A stretch of 64,000 bases of DNA from an uncultured Eubacteriales bacterium (GCA_902776725.1 CACYQX010000005.1:28144-92143), one strand, 5' to 3'. Positions 51,746-63,497 are shown, counted from the stretch's first letter. A program made the numbers and translations. The notes: generated from the sequence alone by a model not told the origin.

Positions 51746-51754
51746 ATTATACCA
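51746..51754 (-). promoter_or_regulatory. Extended -10 promoter of the penicillin-binding protein gene
   Basis: On the minus strand TGGTATAAT combines a perfect -10 (51746-51751) with the TGn extension. No good -35 is visible. It lies about 40 bp upstream of the start codon. Confidence 0.62.
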
Positions 51755-51796
51755 TAATTTAGCCTCATAGACGATGAATATAATAAAGTAAGGATA

Positions 51797-51825
51797 TTGT
51801 AAGAAAAGGGAAATAATGTTAAAAT
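51797..51825 (+). promoter_or_regulatory. Promoter of comEC, possibly giving a leaderless mRNA
   Basis: -35 TTGTAA (51797-51802), 17-bp spacer, -10 TAAAAT (51820-51825). The expected transcription start, about 7 bases downstream, coincides with the GTG start of comEC at 51832. Confidence 0.6.
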
Positions 51826-51831
51826 AATTAG

Positions 51832-54207
51832 GTGTTTTGGGATAAAAAGGAAAAAGAGCGGCGACCTTTGATAGTTCCGTCGATTATGCTGGTTGTTGGC
51901 ATTCTCGCGGAAGAGTGGATCTGCCGAATATACATTGTGAACGAGCACCCGATTATGGGTTTATTACCAATAATTGGGTGTTTTTCTTTTATCTATATGG
52001 GAAAAGTCGAGGTCAGGCTTAAACTTGCGGCAGTATTTTTAATCCTGGGGCTCATATCCATGTATACAGCCACGATTTCGCTTGATTGGGCAAGGTCTTT
52101 TGTGAGTGAAGACGAAATAATCAAAGGCCGGATAATAAGAATTGAAAGGCTCGACGACAGAACGGAATTGGTGGTTGATTTGCTTTCCGATTCGGAAAAA
52201 GGCAGGGTTCTTGTAAGTGTCTACGATGGGGATAGAGATGTCGTGCCTTTGGACTACTTGGGGCTTGAAATGGAATTTGTTATGGAAATAGAAGAACCGA
52301 AGTCCGCGGGCAATCCCGGAGGGTTTGATTATAGGCGCTATCTCTATGGTAGAGGGATATACGGATATGGGAGCATTAAGAAGTCGGATATCAGAGTTAT
52401 TTACGGCGAGACAAATTTATTATATAGATTTACGGCGGAGCTCTTATCTGCGCGTGAAGCGTTTCTTGAATCTGCCTTCAAGGATAAAGACGCTCGGGAC
52501 CTCGCGGGCGGAATATTATTCGGTATGGGGCGCAATATCTCTGACGACGTGAGGGAAGAATTCATGGAGGGTGGAGCAGGTCATATCCTTGCAGTAAGCG
52601 GACTTCATATCGGCATACTCTATTCGGTTTATAAGGCTGTCGAAAAGCGATTGAGAATCAAGAGCGTTGCGATAAGAAAGGTCATGGTTGTTTCGGCATT
52701 TTTGGTTTACGGAACGCTGGCTCTTTGGTCGGTTTCGGTTACCAGGGCCGTGCTTCTGATTCTTATAAAAGAATTTGCGGATATATTCGATCTTCGTTTT
52801 GATGGTTTGACGGCGCTGGCAATAGCCTCGGATATCATGCTCCTGTACCGTCCGTATCTCATATTTGCAACGGGATTTCAGATGTCGTTTCTTGCAATAC
52901 TGGGGCTTTGTTTTATGAGACCTAAGATTGTATATCTTTTGAAATGTATTCGGAAAAAGCATCGGAGAATGGATTCCGAATCTGATAAGTGGATATCCGC
53001 AATCGCCACAATGATATCAGTTCAGGTCATGATGATTCCTTATACGATATATGTTTACAATAGGTTTGCGGTGTTGACACTGCTCAATAATTGGATAATG
53101 ATTGCGCTTGCCGGAATATACGTGCCGCTTGGAGTTACAGCGTTTGCTGTTTATGGTTTCTTTGTTTATCTGCCGTTCGCGGAACATATATCTTCCGCGG
53201 TTTCTTCGTATATTGGAATATCTCTGACAAATCTGGGGAGCATCATGATATGGATAAACAAGGCTCTCCTAATGCGAGGACGAGCGGTCATGAGTTTGGT
53301 TTCGCCAAAGACATATTTAATAGTCGGTATCATCGCGGGAGTCTTTTATTTCGCATCCGAAGAATTCAAAATCAAATGCAGGCGCCTGCCGAGCGCTGCG
53401 CTTATTCGGTTAATAGTGATCGTCGTTGTTGCATCGCTATTTGCATTTGTTCTTTCGTTCAATCCTCTGGAGTTTGCCGATGAGGTGTTTTTGGATGTCG
53501 GACAGGGGGACTCGCTTCATATAAACTGGGGCGAGACGGATATTTTGATTGACGGAGGAGGGAATCAGAATTATAACGTGGGCAGGAAAACTCTTAGGCC
53601 ATATCTTTTGCGCGTTGGTGCGGAATCGCTCGATATGGCGATATCCACGCACGAACATACAGATCATTTTCTCGGAATTGAGGAGCTTTCGGAAGTTTAT
53701 CCGATAGAAGATGTTATAAGAAGAGGACGGGCGGGCGAAAGAATAGTCCTGGACGACGATCGGTGGATAGATATTCTTTGGCCGATTCCGGGGTATGAGG
53801 ACAGCGAGGACGAGAACTATTACAGCCGCATTTTTAAGGTCTTCGACAGTGGGATAACGACGCTTGTTACAGGCGATATAACCGAAGAGGGCGAGAAGGC
53901 GCTCATACGTTATTATAGGAACGGTGAACTCAAGAGTCATATACTTAAAGTAGCTCATCACGGCAGTAGATTCAGCAGTTCAAGCGAGTTTCTGGATGCT
54001 GTCGATCCTATAATCGCAGTGATTTCGGTAGGCAAGAATAATTACGGACATCCTGCGCCATCTGTAATTGAAAAATTGCAAAGCAAAGGTATAATTGTAT
54101 ATAGGACAGATATCGACGGTGCGATAGGAATAATAATCGGAGACGGAAAGTTTTTTGTATGTGGCAACAGAAGGAACATGCGTATAGAAGAATACAGAGT
54201 GAACTGA
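51832..54207 (+). CDS. comEC: DNA internalization protein ComEC/Rec2
   Basis: The membrane channel through which single-stranded DNA enters during transformation. The 791-residue protein has N-terminal helices, a soluble OB-like DUF4131 region (about 80-190), the multi-helix Competence domain (GGAGHILAVSGLHIGILYSVY onwards), and a C-terminal metallo-beta-lactamase domain. The last carries LDVGQGDSLHI, STHEHTDHFLG (HxHxDH metal site) and KVAHHGSRFSSS. The GTG start at 51832 has no ribosome site, and the promoter spacing suggests leaderless translation; the next in-frame ATG (51886) also lacks one. It overlaps holA by 49 bp. Confidence 0.93.
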   Translation: MFWDKKEKERRPLIVPSIMLVVGILAEEWICRIYIVNEHPIMGLLPIIGCFSFIYMGKVEVRLKLAAVFLILGLISMYTATISLDWARSFVSEDEIIKGRIIRIERLDDRTELVVDLLSDSEKGRVLVSVYDGDRDVVPLDYLGLEMEFVMEIEEPKSAGNPGGFDYRRYLYGRGIYGYGSIKKSDIRVIYGETNLLYRFTAELLSAREAFLESAFKDKDARDLAGGILFGMGRNISDDVREEFMEGGAGHILAVSGLHIGILYSVYKAVEKRLRIKSVAIRKVMVVSAFLVYGTLALWSVSVTRAVLLILIKEFADIFDLRFDGLTALAIASDIMLLYRPYLIFATGFQMSFLAILGLCFMRPKIVYLLKCIRKKHRRMDSESDKWISAIATMISVQVMMIPYTIYVYNRFAVLTLLNNWIMIALAGIYVPLGVTAFAVYGFFVYLPFAEHISSAVSSYIGISLTNLGSIMIWINKALLMRGRAVMSLVSPKTYLIVGIIAGVFYFASEEFKIKCRRLPSAALIRLIVIVVVASLFAFVLSFNPLEFADEVFLDVGQGDSLHINWGETDILIDGGGNQNYNVGRKTLRPYLLRVGAESLDMAISTHEHTDHFLGIEELSEVYPIEDVIRRGRAGERIVLDDDRWIDILWPIPGYEDSEDENYYSRIFKVFDSGITTLVTGDITEEGEKALIRYYRNGELKSHILKVAHHGSRFSSSSEFLDAVDPIIAVISVGKNNYGHPAPSVIEKLQSKGIIVYRTDIDGAIGIIIGDGKFFVCGNRRNMRIEEYRVN

Positions 54208-55220
54208 GCTCGGGAAAACTGCCCAGTGTCGTTTTGCTCTACGGAAGAGAGCAGTATCTTGTCGATTGGGCTATTGAGCGTACTATTTCTCTATATATAA
54301 ATCCCGTGGCAAAGACCATGGACTGCACCTTTATAGATGAGGACGATCTTCAGGACCAAAGCCTTTCGGACGCTGTTATCGCTGCTTCGGAAACGCTTCC
54401 TTTGTTTTCCGAAAAGCGTGTCGTAGTAGTTAGGGGAAGCAAGGTTTTTACCGGTGATACGGGGCGCGACGCGGAGAAGATAGCAGAGTATATTTCCGAT
54501 GTTCCGGACACCACTCTTTTGATTTTCAGGACAGATGAGATAAATGCCAAGAAGAAGCTCCCCGCCGCAGTGGCTAAGGTCGGAAGGCTATACGAGTTCG
54601 ATGGACTTCCCAGGGAGGATCTTGCAGCTTTTGTTTCCAAGCGATTCAAGGCTCAGAATCTTGATGTCCCTAATTCCGTTATGCGAATAATAATCGAAGA
54701 GACGGGATACTTCAACAGGGAGAGCGATTATAACCTCTACGCTTTGAATAACGATGTAACCAAGATGATAGCGCTGGCAAAGGCCGATGTCGGAGCAAAT
54801 GCGCGCGCTGTTGTAACCGAAGAAATCGCAAAGCAAACAATCGAAGGCGACGTGGAGTCGAGCGCGATAGATTTTATAAATCATCTCTGTTCGGGTGAAA
54901 AGAATAAGGCATTCAAGCTTCTTAACAATATATTGGATGAAGACAATGATGCTTATCGTCTTATAGGACTTATGGTTTCTCAGTTTGAACTAATACTTGT
55001 AATCCGCGAACTCCAAGACGCAAAGGTCATACCGAGCGTAATCCAAAGCAAGCTTGGACTTCAGAAGTGGCGCTACGATAAGCTGAGACCATTCGCGGAG
55101 AAGATGAGCAGGGAAAAGCTCAGGAATCTACTCATCAAGATTTACGAGATTGACAGGAATATCAAGACCGGAAATATAAGCGGCAGAATAGCGATGGAGA
55201 TGATAATAGCGGAAGTTTAA
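54159..55220 (+). CDS. holA: DNA polymerase III delta subunit
   Basis: The clamp-loader delta subunit that opens the sliding clamp. The 353-residue protein shows the family sequence: VVLLYGREQYLVDWAIERT, ASETLPLFSEKRVVVVRG, LLIFRTDEINAKKKL, then TGYFNRESDYNLYALNNDVTKMIAL and the C-terminal domain AFKLLNNILDEDNDAYRLIGLMVSQFELIL and IKTGNISGRIAMEMIIAEV. It starts inside the end of comEC in another frame, a common arrangement in Firmicutes. A terminator follows. Confidence 0.93.
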   Translation: MWQQKEHAYRRIQSELSSGKLPSVVLLYGREQYLVDWAIERTISLYINPVAKTMDCTFIDEDDLQDQSLSDAVIAASETLPLFSEKRVVVVRGSKVFTGDTGRDAEKIAEYISDVPDTTLLIFRTDEINAKKKLPAAVAKVGRLYEFDGLPREDLAAFVSKRFKAQNLDVPNSVMRIIIEETGYFNRESDYNLYALNNDVTKMIALAKADVGANARAVVTEEIAKQTIEGDVESSAIDFINHLCSGEKNKAFKLLNNILDEDNDAYRLIGLMVSQFELILVIRELQDAKVIPSVIQSKLGLQKWRYDKLRPFAEKMSREKLRNLLIKIYEIDRNIKTGNISGRIAMEMIIAEV

Positions 55221-55226
55221 AAATTC

Positions 55227-55256
55227 AAAAACCCTTGCCAAAAGCAAGGGCTTTTC
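55227..55256. terminator. Bidirectional terminator between holA and recN
   Basis: A 7-bp stem CCCTTGC/GCAAGGG with loop CAAAA has T-rich tracts on both sides, and lies in the 36 bp between the two converging stop codons. Confidence 0.85.
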
Positions 55257-56891
55257 TTATTTCATGAGTTCGCGCGCTGCTTCGCGTGCGGCATCGGTTA
55301 TCGTTTCGCCGCCTATAAGTCGGGCGACTTCTTCGATTTTTGCATCAGGCGAGAGTTTTTCTACATGCGTGTATGTGCTGCTTTCGTCGGATTCTTTATA
55401 TATGCGGTAACTCGTATCGCTGACTGCCGCTATCTGCGGAAGGTGGGTGATACAGATTACCTGATGGTGTTTGGAAATCTCTTTAAGCTTTTTGCCGACG
55501 ACGGCAGCGGTCTTTCCCGAGATGCCTTGATCGATTTCATCAAAGATAAGAGTAGGGATGCTGTCGTAGTTTGCGACTATACTCTTGATAGCGAGCATGA
55601 TTCTGCTTATTTCGCCGCCGGAAGCGGTCTTAACAAGGGGCTTTAGCGGTTCTCCTCGGTTTGTGGAGATAAGCATTTCCGCAGCATCAAAGCCGTTTGG
55701 CGAAGGTTCTGTTTTGGTGAAATTAATATCGAGATTCGCTTCGCCGAAGTTTAGGTCAACAAGCTCCGCAGTAATCTTCTTGGATAGGTCACTTGCGCTT
55801 ACCTGACGTGCCGCGGTAAGCTCTGCGGCGTTTTCTATCATCTCGGTTTCCAAGGCGTTTAGTTCGGAAGTTAGCCTCGCTTTTTCCTCGTCGTAGTTCT
55901 CGATCATCTTGAGGCTTTCTGAAATAGAATCCCTGTAAGAAAGAATATTTGCAATCGGGTCGGTGTTCGTGTTTCCCGATGCGTATTTCTTGATTAAGCC
56001 TTCCAAAAGATTAATCCTGCTTATTGTCGTATCTAATTCGTCCGGAGAGAAGTTCATGCTTTCGCAGATTCCTCTCAATACGGAATTCAAATCTTCTACT
56101 TTGTAATAAATATCGCTTAAGCTTTCCTTTGCATTTTCGAGTTCCGTTGAATACGCGGAGATGCTCTCTACCTCCGACAGCGCGCTTCCAAGAAGCGAAT
56201 AGGCTCCCGATGAATCGTAAGAAGAACCGTTAAGGAATTCGTAGGCTTTGTTTGCGGATTCAAAAATCTTTTCTCCGTTCTGAAGAAGGGAAAGGCGGTC
56301 CTTCAATTCCGTATATTCGTCGGGCTTAAGTTTTGCGTCGTCTATTTCTTTTATTTCGTATTTGTAGAAGTCGAGTTTTTTATTGTTGTCGGCCTCCATA
56401 GAAAGCAAAGAATTAAGCGTCTTTTTCTTTTCTACGTATTTGTTATATGAACTTTGATATTTCTCTTTGATCGGAGAGATTTTGTCGAGGCGATAGTCAT
56501 CGATAATTGCGAGGTGGGTCACGGGGTCGAGTAGGGACTGGTTGTCATACTGACCGTGAATGTCCGCAAGGCGCTTGCAGGTATCGAAGAGCTCGGCAAG
56601 CGTAACTATATGTCCGTTGAGACGACAAAGGTTCTTTCCGCTCACATTTACTTCTCTGGAAATAACTATTTCGTTTCCGTCGAGAGTTCCCGCGAGCTCA
56701 ACTACTGCCTTTTCGGCACCATGACGGACATAAGAAGAATCAGCCCTGCTTCCGAGAGCGAGGCTGATGGCTGTTACGACGATGGATTTGCCGCTTCCTG
56801 TTTCACCGGTAATTACGGAAAAGCCATCGGAAAAGTCTATCTCTGTATTTTCGATTATTGCAAAATCGCGAATGGAGATATGTTCAATCAT
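55257..56891 (-). CDS. recN: DNA repair protein RecN
   Basis: An SMC-like protein that holds broken DNA ends together for recombination. The 544 residues start MIEHISIRDFAIIENTEIDF, followed by Walker A GETGSGKS, a Q-loop NQSLLDP, a long central coiled coil (about 150-370), then the C-terminal ATPase half: SGGEISRIMLAIKS (signature) and TLIFDEIDQGISGKTAAVVG (Walker B). It lies 8 bp behind argR on the minus strand; argR-recN is a conserved pair in Gram-positive bacteria. Confidence 0.96.
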   Translation of the reverse strand: MIEHISIRDFAIIENTEIDFSDGFSVITGETGSGKSIVVTAISLALGSRADSSYVRHGAEKAVVELAGTLDGNEIVISREVNVSGKNLCRLNGHIVTLAELFDTCKRLADIHGQYDNQSLLDPVTHLAIIDDYRLDKISPIKEKYQSSYNKYVEKKKTLNSLLSMEADNNKKLDFYKYEIKEIDDAKLKPDEYTELKDRLSLLQNGEKIFESANKAYEFLNGSSYDSSGAYSLLGSALSEVESISAYSTELENAKESLSDIYYKVEDLNSVLRGICESMNFSPDELDTTISRINLLEGLIKKYASGNTNTDPIANILSYRDSISESLKMIENYDEEKARLTSELNALETEMIENAAELTAARQVSASDLSKKITAELVDLNFGEANLDINFTKTEPSPNGFDAAEMLISTNRGEPLKPLVKTASGGEISRIMLAIKSIVANYDSIPTLIFDEIDQGISGKTAAVVGKKLKEISKHHQVICITHLPQIAAVSDTSYRIYKESDESSTYTHVEKLSPDAKIEEVARLIGGETITDAAREAARELMK

Positions 56892-56899
56892 GGTATGTC

Positions 56900-57358
56900 C
56901 TATTTGCTCTTAATCAGCATATTGTTGAATATAGAAAGAATCTCTTCGACGTTCTCTTCTTTGTCTATGACTATAAGAAGTGTGTTGTCGCCGGCGACAG
57001 ATCCAACTACATGAGGAAGGCCGATACTGTCGATTGCTTCTCCGGCAGCCGGTCCGCAGCCTGAAAGTGTCTTAACGACTACAAGATTTTGCGCGGAGGC
57101 AAAAGAGGTTATTGTCTCTCTAAAAATCTTTACGAATCTATCGGAAATAGGTGAATTCTGTTGAGTGCTTACTGCATATTTATACTTTCCGCTCGGAGAA
57201 AGCACCTTTATCAGCTGAAGGTCCTTTATGTCCCTGGAAATCGTGGCCTGAGTTACATCAAAGCCTTCGGCCTTGAGCATGGAAACAAGCCTTTCCTGAG
57301 TTTCTATCTCGTTGTTGGCAATAAGTTCAAGTATTTTGTTCTGCCTTGAATATCTCAT
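56900..57358 (-). CDS. argR: Arginine repressor ArgR
   Basis: An arginine-responsive hexameric repressor. The 152-residue protein has an N-terminal winged helix (MRYSRQNKILELIANNEIETQERLVSML, recognition helix in FDVTQATISRDIKDL) and a C-terminal oligomerisation/arginine domain (VVKTLSGCGPAAGEAIDS, VVGSVAGDNTLLIVIDKEENVEEI with the two conserved acidic residues). It heads the argR-recN unit. An ARG-box-like sequence at 57430-57443 and a TATACT -10 at 57402-57407 on the minus strand suggest autoregulation. Confidence 0.96.
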   Translation of the reverse strand: MRYSRQNKILELIANNEIETQERLVSMLKAEGFDVTQATISRDIKDLQLIKVLSPSGKYKYAVSTQQNSPISDRFVKIFRETITSFASAQNLVVVKTLSGCGPAAGEAIDSIGLPHVVGSVAGDNTLLIVIDKEENVEEILSIFNNMLIKSK

Positions 57359-57429
57359 CTTTCTCTCCTAAATAAACTGTGCATAACGTTTTCTTTTTTT
57401 GAGTATATCACATGGGCAGATAATAGGTA

Positions 57430-57443
57430 AGTATAATTATTCA
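57430..57443. promoter_or_regulatory. ARG-box-like operator upstream of argR
   Basis: AGTATAATTATTCA agrees in 12 of 14 positions with the general ArgR half-pair TGAATAATTATTCA. It lies next to the predicted argR -35 region and 20 bp from the ruvC promoter. Confidence 0.5.
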
Positions 57444-57449
57444 TCTACA

Positions 57450-57478
57450 TTGACGAACATCTGTTCATGTGTTAAAAT
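57450..57478 (+). promoter_or_regulatory. Promoter of the ruvCAB operon
   Basis: -35 TTGACG (57450-57455), 17-bp spacer, -10 TAAAAT (57473-57478), 24 bp before the ruvC ATG. The spacer contains a LexA-type palindrome. Confidence 0.78.
57454..57467. promoter_or_regulatory. LexA (SOS) box in the ruvCAB promoter
   Basis: CGAACATCTGTTCA contains the perfect GAACA-TC-TGTTC dyad and fits the Gram-positive SOS consensus CGAAC-N4-GTTC. It sits between -35 and -10, where a repressor would block transcription, and the genes downstream are classical SOS members in several bacteria. Confidence 0.75.
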
Positions 57479-57502
57479 TGTAGTAATTGGAAAGGATGGA
57501 GT

Positions 57503-57991
57503 ATGAGAATATTAGGGATTGACCCGGGCTATGCTATAATGGGCTGGGGCATATTGGATATGAAGGGGAACCACTTTGATGTGGTCGATTACGGCTCTAT
57601 TACGACGGATGCGGATCTGGAAATGCCTGTGAGGCTCCAGCATCTATATTCGCAGCTTAGCTCCATAATCGCTCAATATGAGCCCGAAGAAGCGGCCATA
57701 GAGGAACTCTTCTTCACGCACAACCAGACAACGGCTATTAAGGTTGGGGAAGCAAGAGGTGTTGCGATTTTGGCTTGTGTAAACGGAGGCATTTCGGTCG
57801 CCGAATACACGCCACTCCAGATCAAACAGGCTCTCGTCGGATACGGAAGAGCGGACAAAAAACAGGTTCAGGCGATGGTCAAATCAATTCTTAATCTCAA
57901 GGAAGTACCCAAGCCTGACGATACCGCTGATGCCGTGGCCTGTGCAATCTGCCACGGACATTCTAGAGGAACGAGGATTATCAAAAAATGA
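57503..57991 (+). CDS. ruvC: Holliday junction endonuclease RuvC
   Basis: It cuts Holliday junctions in pairs. The 162-residue protein carries the four acidic catalytic residues of the family: Asp7 (RILGIDPG), Glu67 (AAIEELFF), and Asp140 and Asp143 in DDTADAVACA. GKHN-like and basic surface residues are normal. GGATGGAG precedes the ATG. It overlaps ruvA by 4 bp and is first in an SOS-type operon. Confidence 0.96.
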   Translation: MRILGIDPGYAIMGWGILDMKGNHFDVVDYGSITTDADLEMPVRLQHLYSQLSSIIAQYEPEEAAIEELFFTHNQTTAIKVGEARGVAILACVNGGISVAEYTPLQIKQALVGYGRADKKQVQAMVKSILNLKEVPKPDDTADAVACAICHGHSRGTRIIKK

Positions 57992-58584
57992 TTGGATATA
58001 TAAAAGGATTTCTCCATCCGGCTATGGATGGAACGGTGATAATAGAAAACGCGTCCGGAATCGGCTTTAAGATTTTTGTTCCGACGGGATCTGCACTTTA
58101 TAAGATGCCGGAGGGCACCGAGGTCAAGGTCTTCACGTCTATGCAGGTGAAAGAGGACGATATAAGCCTCTACGGATTCATGGAGAAAGAGGAGCTTGAG
58201 CTGTTTGAACTCCTGATTACCGTAAACGGAATCGGAGCAAAGGGTGCAATGTCCATCATGTCTTCGCTATCTGTGAGCGAACTTCGTTTTGCAATTGCAT
58301 CGGGCGATGCCAAGACTATATGCAAGGCAAACGGCGTAGGTAAGAAGACCGCCGAGAGACTCATACTTGAACTCAAGGACAAGATGGGCGCATTTGCTGA
58401 TGTCGGTGACGGAGCTGCAATCTTTGTCGATGACGATGCGCTCGGCGACGATAGAACGGAGGCTGTATCCGCACTCATAGCGCTCGGCTATACCAAGAAC
58501 GAGGCCGCGGCGGCAGTAGGAAAGATCAAGGGTGATGGCCTAACCGTAGAAGACTATATCAAGCAGGCATTGAAGAAACTCTAG
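57988..58584 (+). CDS. ruvA: Holliday junction branch migration protein RuvA
   Basis: It binds the four-way junction as a tetramer and positions RuvB. The 198 residues comprise an OB domain (MIGYIKGFLHPAMDGTVIIENASGIGFKIFVP), tandem helix-hairpin-helix motifs (LLITVNGIGAKGAMSIMSSLS and CKANGVGKKTAERLILELKDK) and a C-terminal RuvB-contact domain (EAVSALIALGYTKNEAAAAVGKI). It starts on the ruvC stop. Confidence 0.96.
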   Translation: MIGYIKGFLHPAMDGTVIIENASGIGFKIFVPTGSALYKMPEGTEVKVFTSMQVKEDDISLYGFMEKEELELFELLITVNGIGAKGAMSIMSSLSVSELRFAIASGDAKTICKANGVGKKTAERLILELKDKMGAFADVGDGAAIFVDDDALGDDRTEAVSALIALGYTKNEAAAAVGKIKGDGLTVEDYIKQALKKL

Positions 58585-58626
58585 GAATTAAAAAGGGATT
58601 AGATAACGAAAGAGGAAACAAGGATT

Positions 58627-59715
58627 ATGTTTCAGGAAGACGAACGCATAACGCAGACGAGCGCAACGACAATGGAAGAGAGACAGGAAGTGACTCTGAG
58701 GCCACAGCACCTCGAGGACTTCATCGGTCAGAGCGCGGTCAAGGACAATCTGAAGATATACATAGAGGCGGCCAAGATGAGGCATGAGCCTCTCGATCAC
58801 GTGCTTTTCTATGGACCTCCGGGACTCGGAAAGACAACGCTTGCGGGAATCATTGCAAACGAACTCGGCGTTGATATCAAGATTACATCGGGGCCTGCGA
58901 TTGAACGCGCGGGAGACCTTGCTGCGATCCTTACCAATCTTAGCGATAACGATGTTCTGTTCATCGACGAAATTCATAGATTAAATCGCTCCGTTGAGGA
59001 AGTTCTTTACTCCGCAATGGAAGACTATGCCCTCGATATCATTATCGGAAAGGGACCGTCTGCGCGCTCGATAAGACTCGACATCGCAAAGTTTACCTTG
59101 ATAGGTGCAACAACGAGGGCGGGAAGTCTTTCGGCACCGCTTCGCGACAGATTTGGCGTAATATCCAAGTTTGAAGTATATAATCAAGAAGAACTTGCGG
59201 AAATCATAAGGCGTTCCGCGAGCCTTCTCGGAATGACCGCGGATAAGGATGCGCTGATGGAGATGGCGAGATGCTCGCGTGGAACTCCGCGTGTTGCAAA
59301 CAGACTTCTAAAGAGAATCAGAGACTTCTCGCAGGTCAAGGGTTCCGGAAACATCGATATGGAGATAACAAAGGAAGCACTTTCCGCAATGGGAGTCGAT
59401 GAACTCGGACTCGAGAAACTTGATAGAGATATTTTGAGCACCATCATAGAACGCTTTAACGGTGGCCCTGTTGGAATCGATACGATTGCCGCATCAATCG
59501 GTGAAGAGAAAGTCACGATTGAGGATGCTTATGAACCTTATCTAATTCAGAAGGGTTTGTTATACAGAACGCAGAAGGGGCGTATGGTGACATCGCTCGG
59601 ATATCAGCATATGGGTCTTGAAATTCCGGAGTCAAAACGCGCGGAAATCGAAGCTTTGGACGAAAATATCCCCGAAGGAGATGTTCAGCAGTCAATTTTT
59701 GACGCGATTGAATAG
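58627..59715 (+). CDS. ruvB: Holliday junction helicase RuvB
   Basis: The AAA+ motor for branch migration. The 362-residue protein has [12 protein letters not shown], Walker [31 protein letters not shown], Walker [31 protein letters not shown] with sensor and arginine finger, and the winged helix ending with [17 protein letters not shown]. About 15 non-conserved residues precede the core. It is 42 bp after ruvA with its own AAGGA ribosome site. Confidence 0.96.
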   Translation: MFQEDERITQTSATTMEERQEVTLRPQHLEDFIGQSAVKDNLKIYIEAAKMRHEPLDHVLFYGPPGLGKTTLAGIIANELGVDIKITSGPAIERAGDLAAILTNLSDNDVLFIDEIHRLNRSVEEVLYSAMEDYALDIIIGKGPSARSIRLDIAKFTLIGATTRAGSLSAPLRDRFGVISKFEVYNQEELAEIIRRSASLLGMTADKDALMEMARCSRGTPRVANRLLKRIRDFSQVKGSGNIDMEITKEALSAMGVDELGLEKLDRDILSTIIERFNGGPVGIDTIAASIGEEKVTIEDAYEPYLIQKGLLYRTQKGRMVTSLGYQHMGLEIPESKRAEIEALDENIPEGDVQQSIFDAIE

Positions 59716-59769
59716 AGCGATTTGCGACTGCATGGATACGAACTAAATAATAAAACGAAACAATAAAAA

Positions 59770-60891
59770 ATGAAAGTTATTGATTTTGATTACGAATTAC
59801 CTGAAGAACTGATTGCACAAAAGCCTGTGAAAGATAGAGACAGCTGTCGCCTTATGGTTTTGGATAGGGAGACGGGCTCCGTTAGTCACAGGCATTTTTA
59901 TGATGTGCTCGATTATCTTAATCCCGGCGACTGCCTCTTAATGAACGACAGCAGGGTAATTCCCGCGAGGCTCTACGGAACAAAGGCAGAGACCGGAGCC
60001 AATATAGAGTTCCTTCTCATCAAGAGATTGGATGGCGAGTTTGCCTGCGATGCTGCAGCTGACGATGCTTTGGACTCAGCGTTTTCCAATGATAAGCAGG
60101 GTGAAATCTGGGAGACAATGGTGCGCCCCGGAAGAAGGCTTAAGATTGGCGACAGGGTAATATTTAACGAAGAAGACGGACACAAACTCATTGCCGAGAT
60201 TCTCGATTACGGCGACGACGGAACGCGCAAGGTGAGGTTCACCTACGACGGAATCTTTATGGAACGCCTCGAAGAAGTCGGATCAATGCCGCTTCCTCCG
60301 TATATAGAGCGCCCGAGTACAGACGAGGACAAAGAAGACTATCAGACTGTATACAGCAAAATCGACGGCTCAGTTGCGGCGCCGACAGCGGGACTTCATT
60401 TTACGGATGAGCTTCTTGCAAAGGCTGAGGAAAAGGGTGTCAGGCTTGCGTATCTCACGCTTCACGTCGGCATCGGAACATTCCGCCCCGTTAAGAGCGA
60501 TACCGTGGAAGATCACCATATGCATTTTGAGGAATATACGATAAGCGAAGAAACCGCAAAAATCGTAAACGATACGATTCTGTCAGGCGGAAGAGTATTC
60601 TCGGTGGGAACGACTTCCACAAGGACGGTGGAGAGCGCAGCTGAGTTTGATGAGGCGAGCGGAAAATATCTTCTGAAAGCGGGAAGCGGAAGCACGGATA
60701 TATTCATCTATCCGGGATATGAGTTCAGAATCATAGATTCGCTTATTACGAACTTCCATCTGCCCAAATCAACGCTTATAATGCTTATATCGGCACTTTA
60801 TGATAGGGAGAAGATTCTCGCGGCGTACGAAGAAGCCGTAAAAGAGAAATACAGATTCTTCAGTTATGGCGACGCCATGCTGATACTTTGA
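59770..60891 (+). CDS. queA: S-adenosylmethionine:tRNA ribosyltransferase-isomerase QueA
   Basis: It adds the epoxycyclopentane ring to preQ1 in tRNA, producing epoxyqueuosine. The protein begins with the canonical [30 protein letters not shown] and contains [21 protein letters not shown]-type sequence ([10 protein letters not shown]), [27 protein letters not shown] and [11 protein letters not shown]. At 373 residues it is about 25 longer than usual because of an insertion near residues 92-115 (acidic/Ala-rich, between KRLDG and [12 protein letters not shown]). No ribosome site is visible before the ATG. The next step, by QueH, is encoded at 36284. Confidence 0.95.
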   Translation: MKVIDFDYELPEELIAQKPVKDRDSCRLMVLDRETGSVSHRHFYDVLDYLNPGDCLLMNDSRVIPARLYGTKAETGANIEFLLIKRLDGEFACDAAADDALDSAFSNDKQGEIWETMVRPGRRLKIGDRVIFNEEDGHKLIAEILDYGDDGTRKVRFTYDGIFMERLEEVGSMPLPPYIERPSTDEDKEDYQTVYSKIDGSVAAPTAGLHFTDELLAKAEEKGVRLAYLTLHVGIGTFRPVKSDTVEDHHMHFEEYTISEETAKIVNDTILSGGRVFSVGTTSTRTVESAAEFDEASGKYLLKAGSGSTDIFIYPGYEFRIIDSLITNFHLPKSTLIMLISALYDREKILAAYEEAVKEKYRFFSYGDAMLIL

Positions 60892-60894
60892 TAG

Positions 60895-63271
<2,377 letters not shown>

Positions 63272-63385
63272 CCACGAAAGCCCAGTAATACTGCGGTTTT
63301 CGGGCAATCGGGCAATTTGGCATCGGACAGACAAAACGCTTCTCGGTAACATATCCAAGGGCAATCCGGGTCAAAAAGTGTGAGA

Positions 63386-63465
63386 GTTGAGTTGCCGCGA
63401 TAGATGTCACTATGTTGAGTTGCCGAGTTAGATGTCGGGGAGTTGTGGCTGTGAGATAGATGTCA
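63386..63465. repeat. Three degenerate direct repeats with a 28-bp period
   Basis: AGATGTC occurs at 63402, 63430 and 63458, exactly 28 bp apart. Copies one and two also share GTTGAGTTGCCG at the front; copy three keeps GAGTTG and ends GATAGATGTCA like copy one. Such arrays of ~20-bp subterminal repeats are found at ends of some insertion sequences (IS21-like), which would fit the broken genes next to it, but no transposase gene is present. The 226-bp gap (63272-63497) holds nothing else that I can identify. Confidence 0.7.
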
Positions 63466-63497
63466 GGTCAAAACACGGTATTTACGGGGGTATAAAT

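Noticed and set aside
63386-63465. CRISPR array
   Set aside because: There are only three units, the repeats are degenerate, there are no separate unique spacers of constant size, and no cas genes are near.
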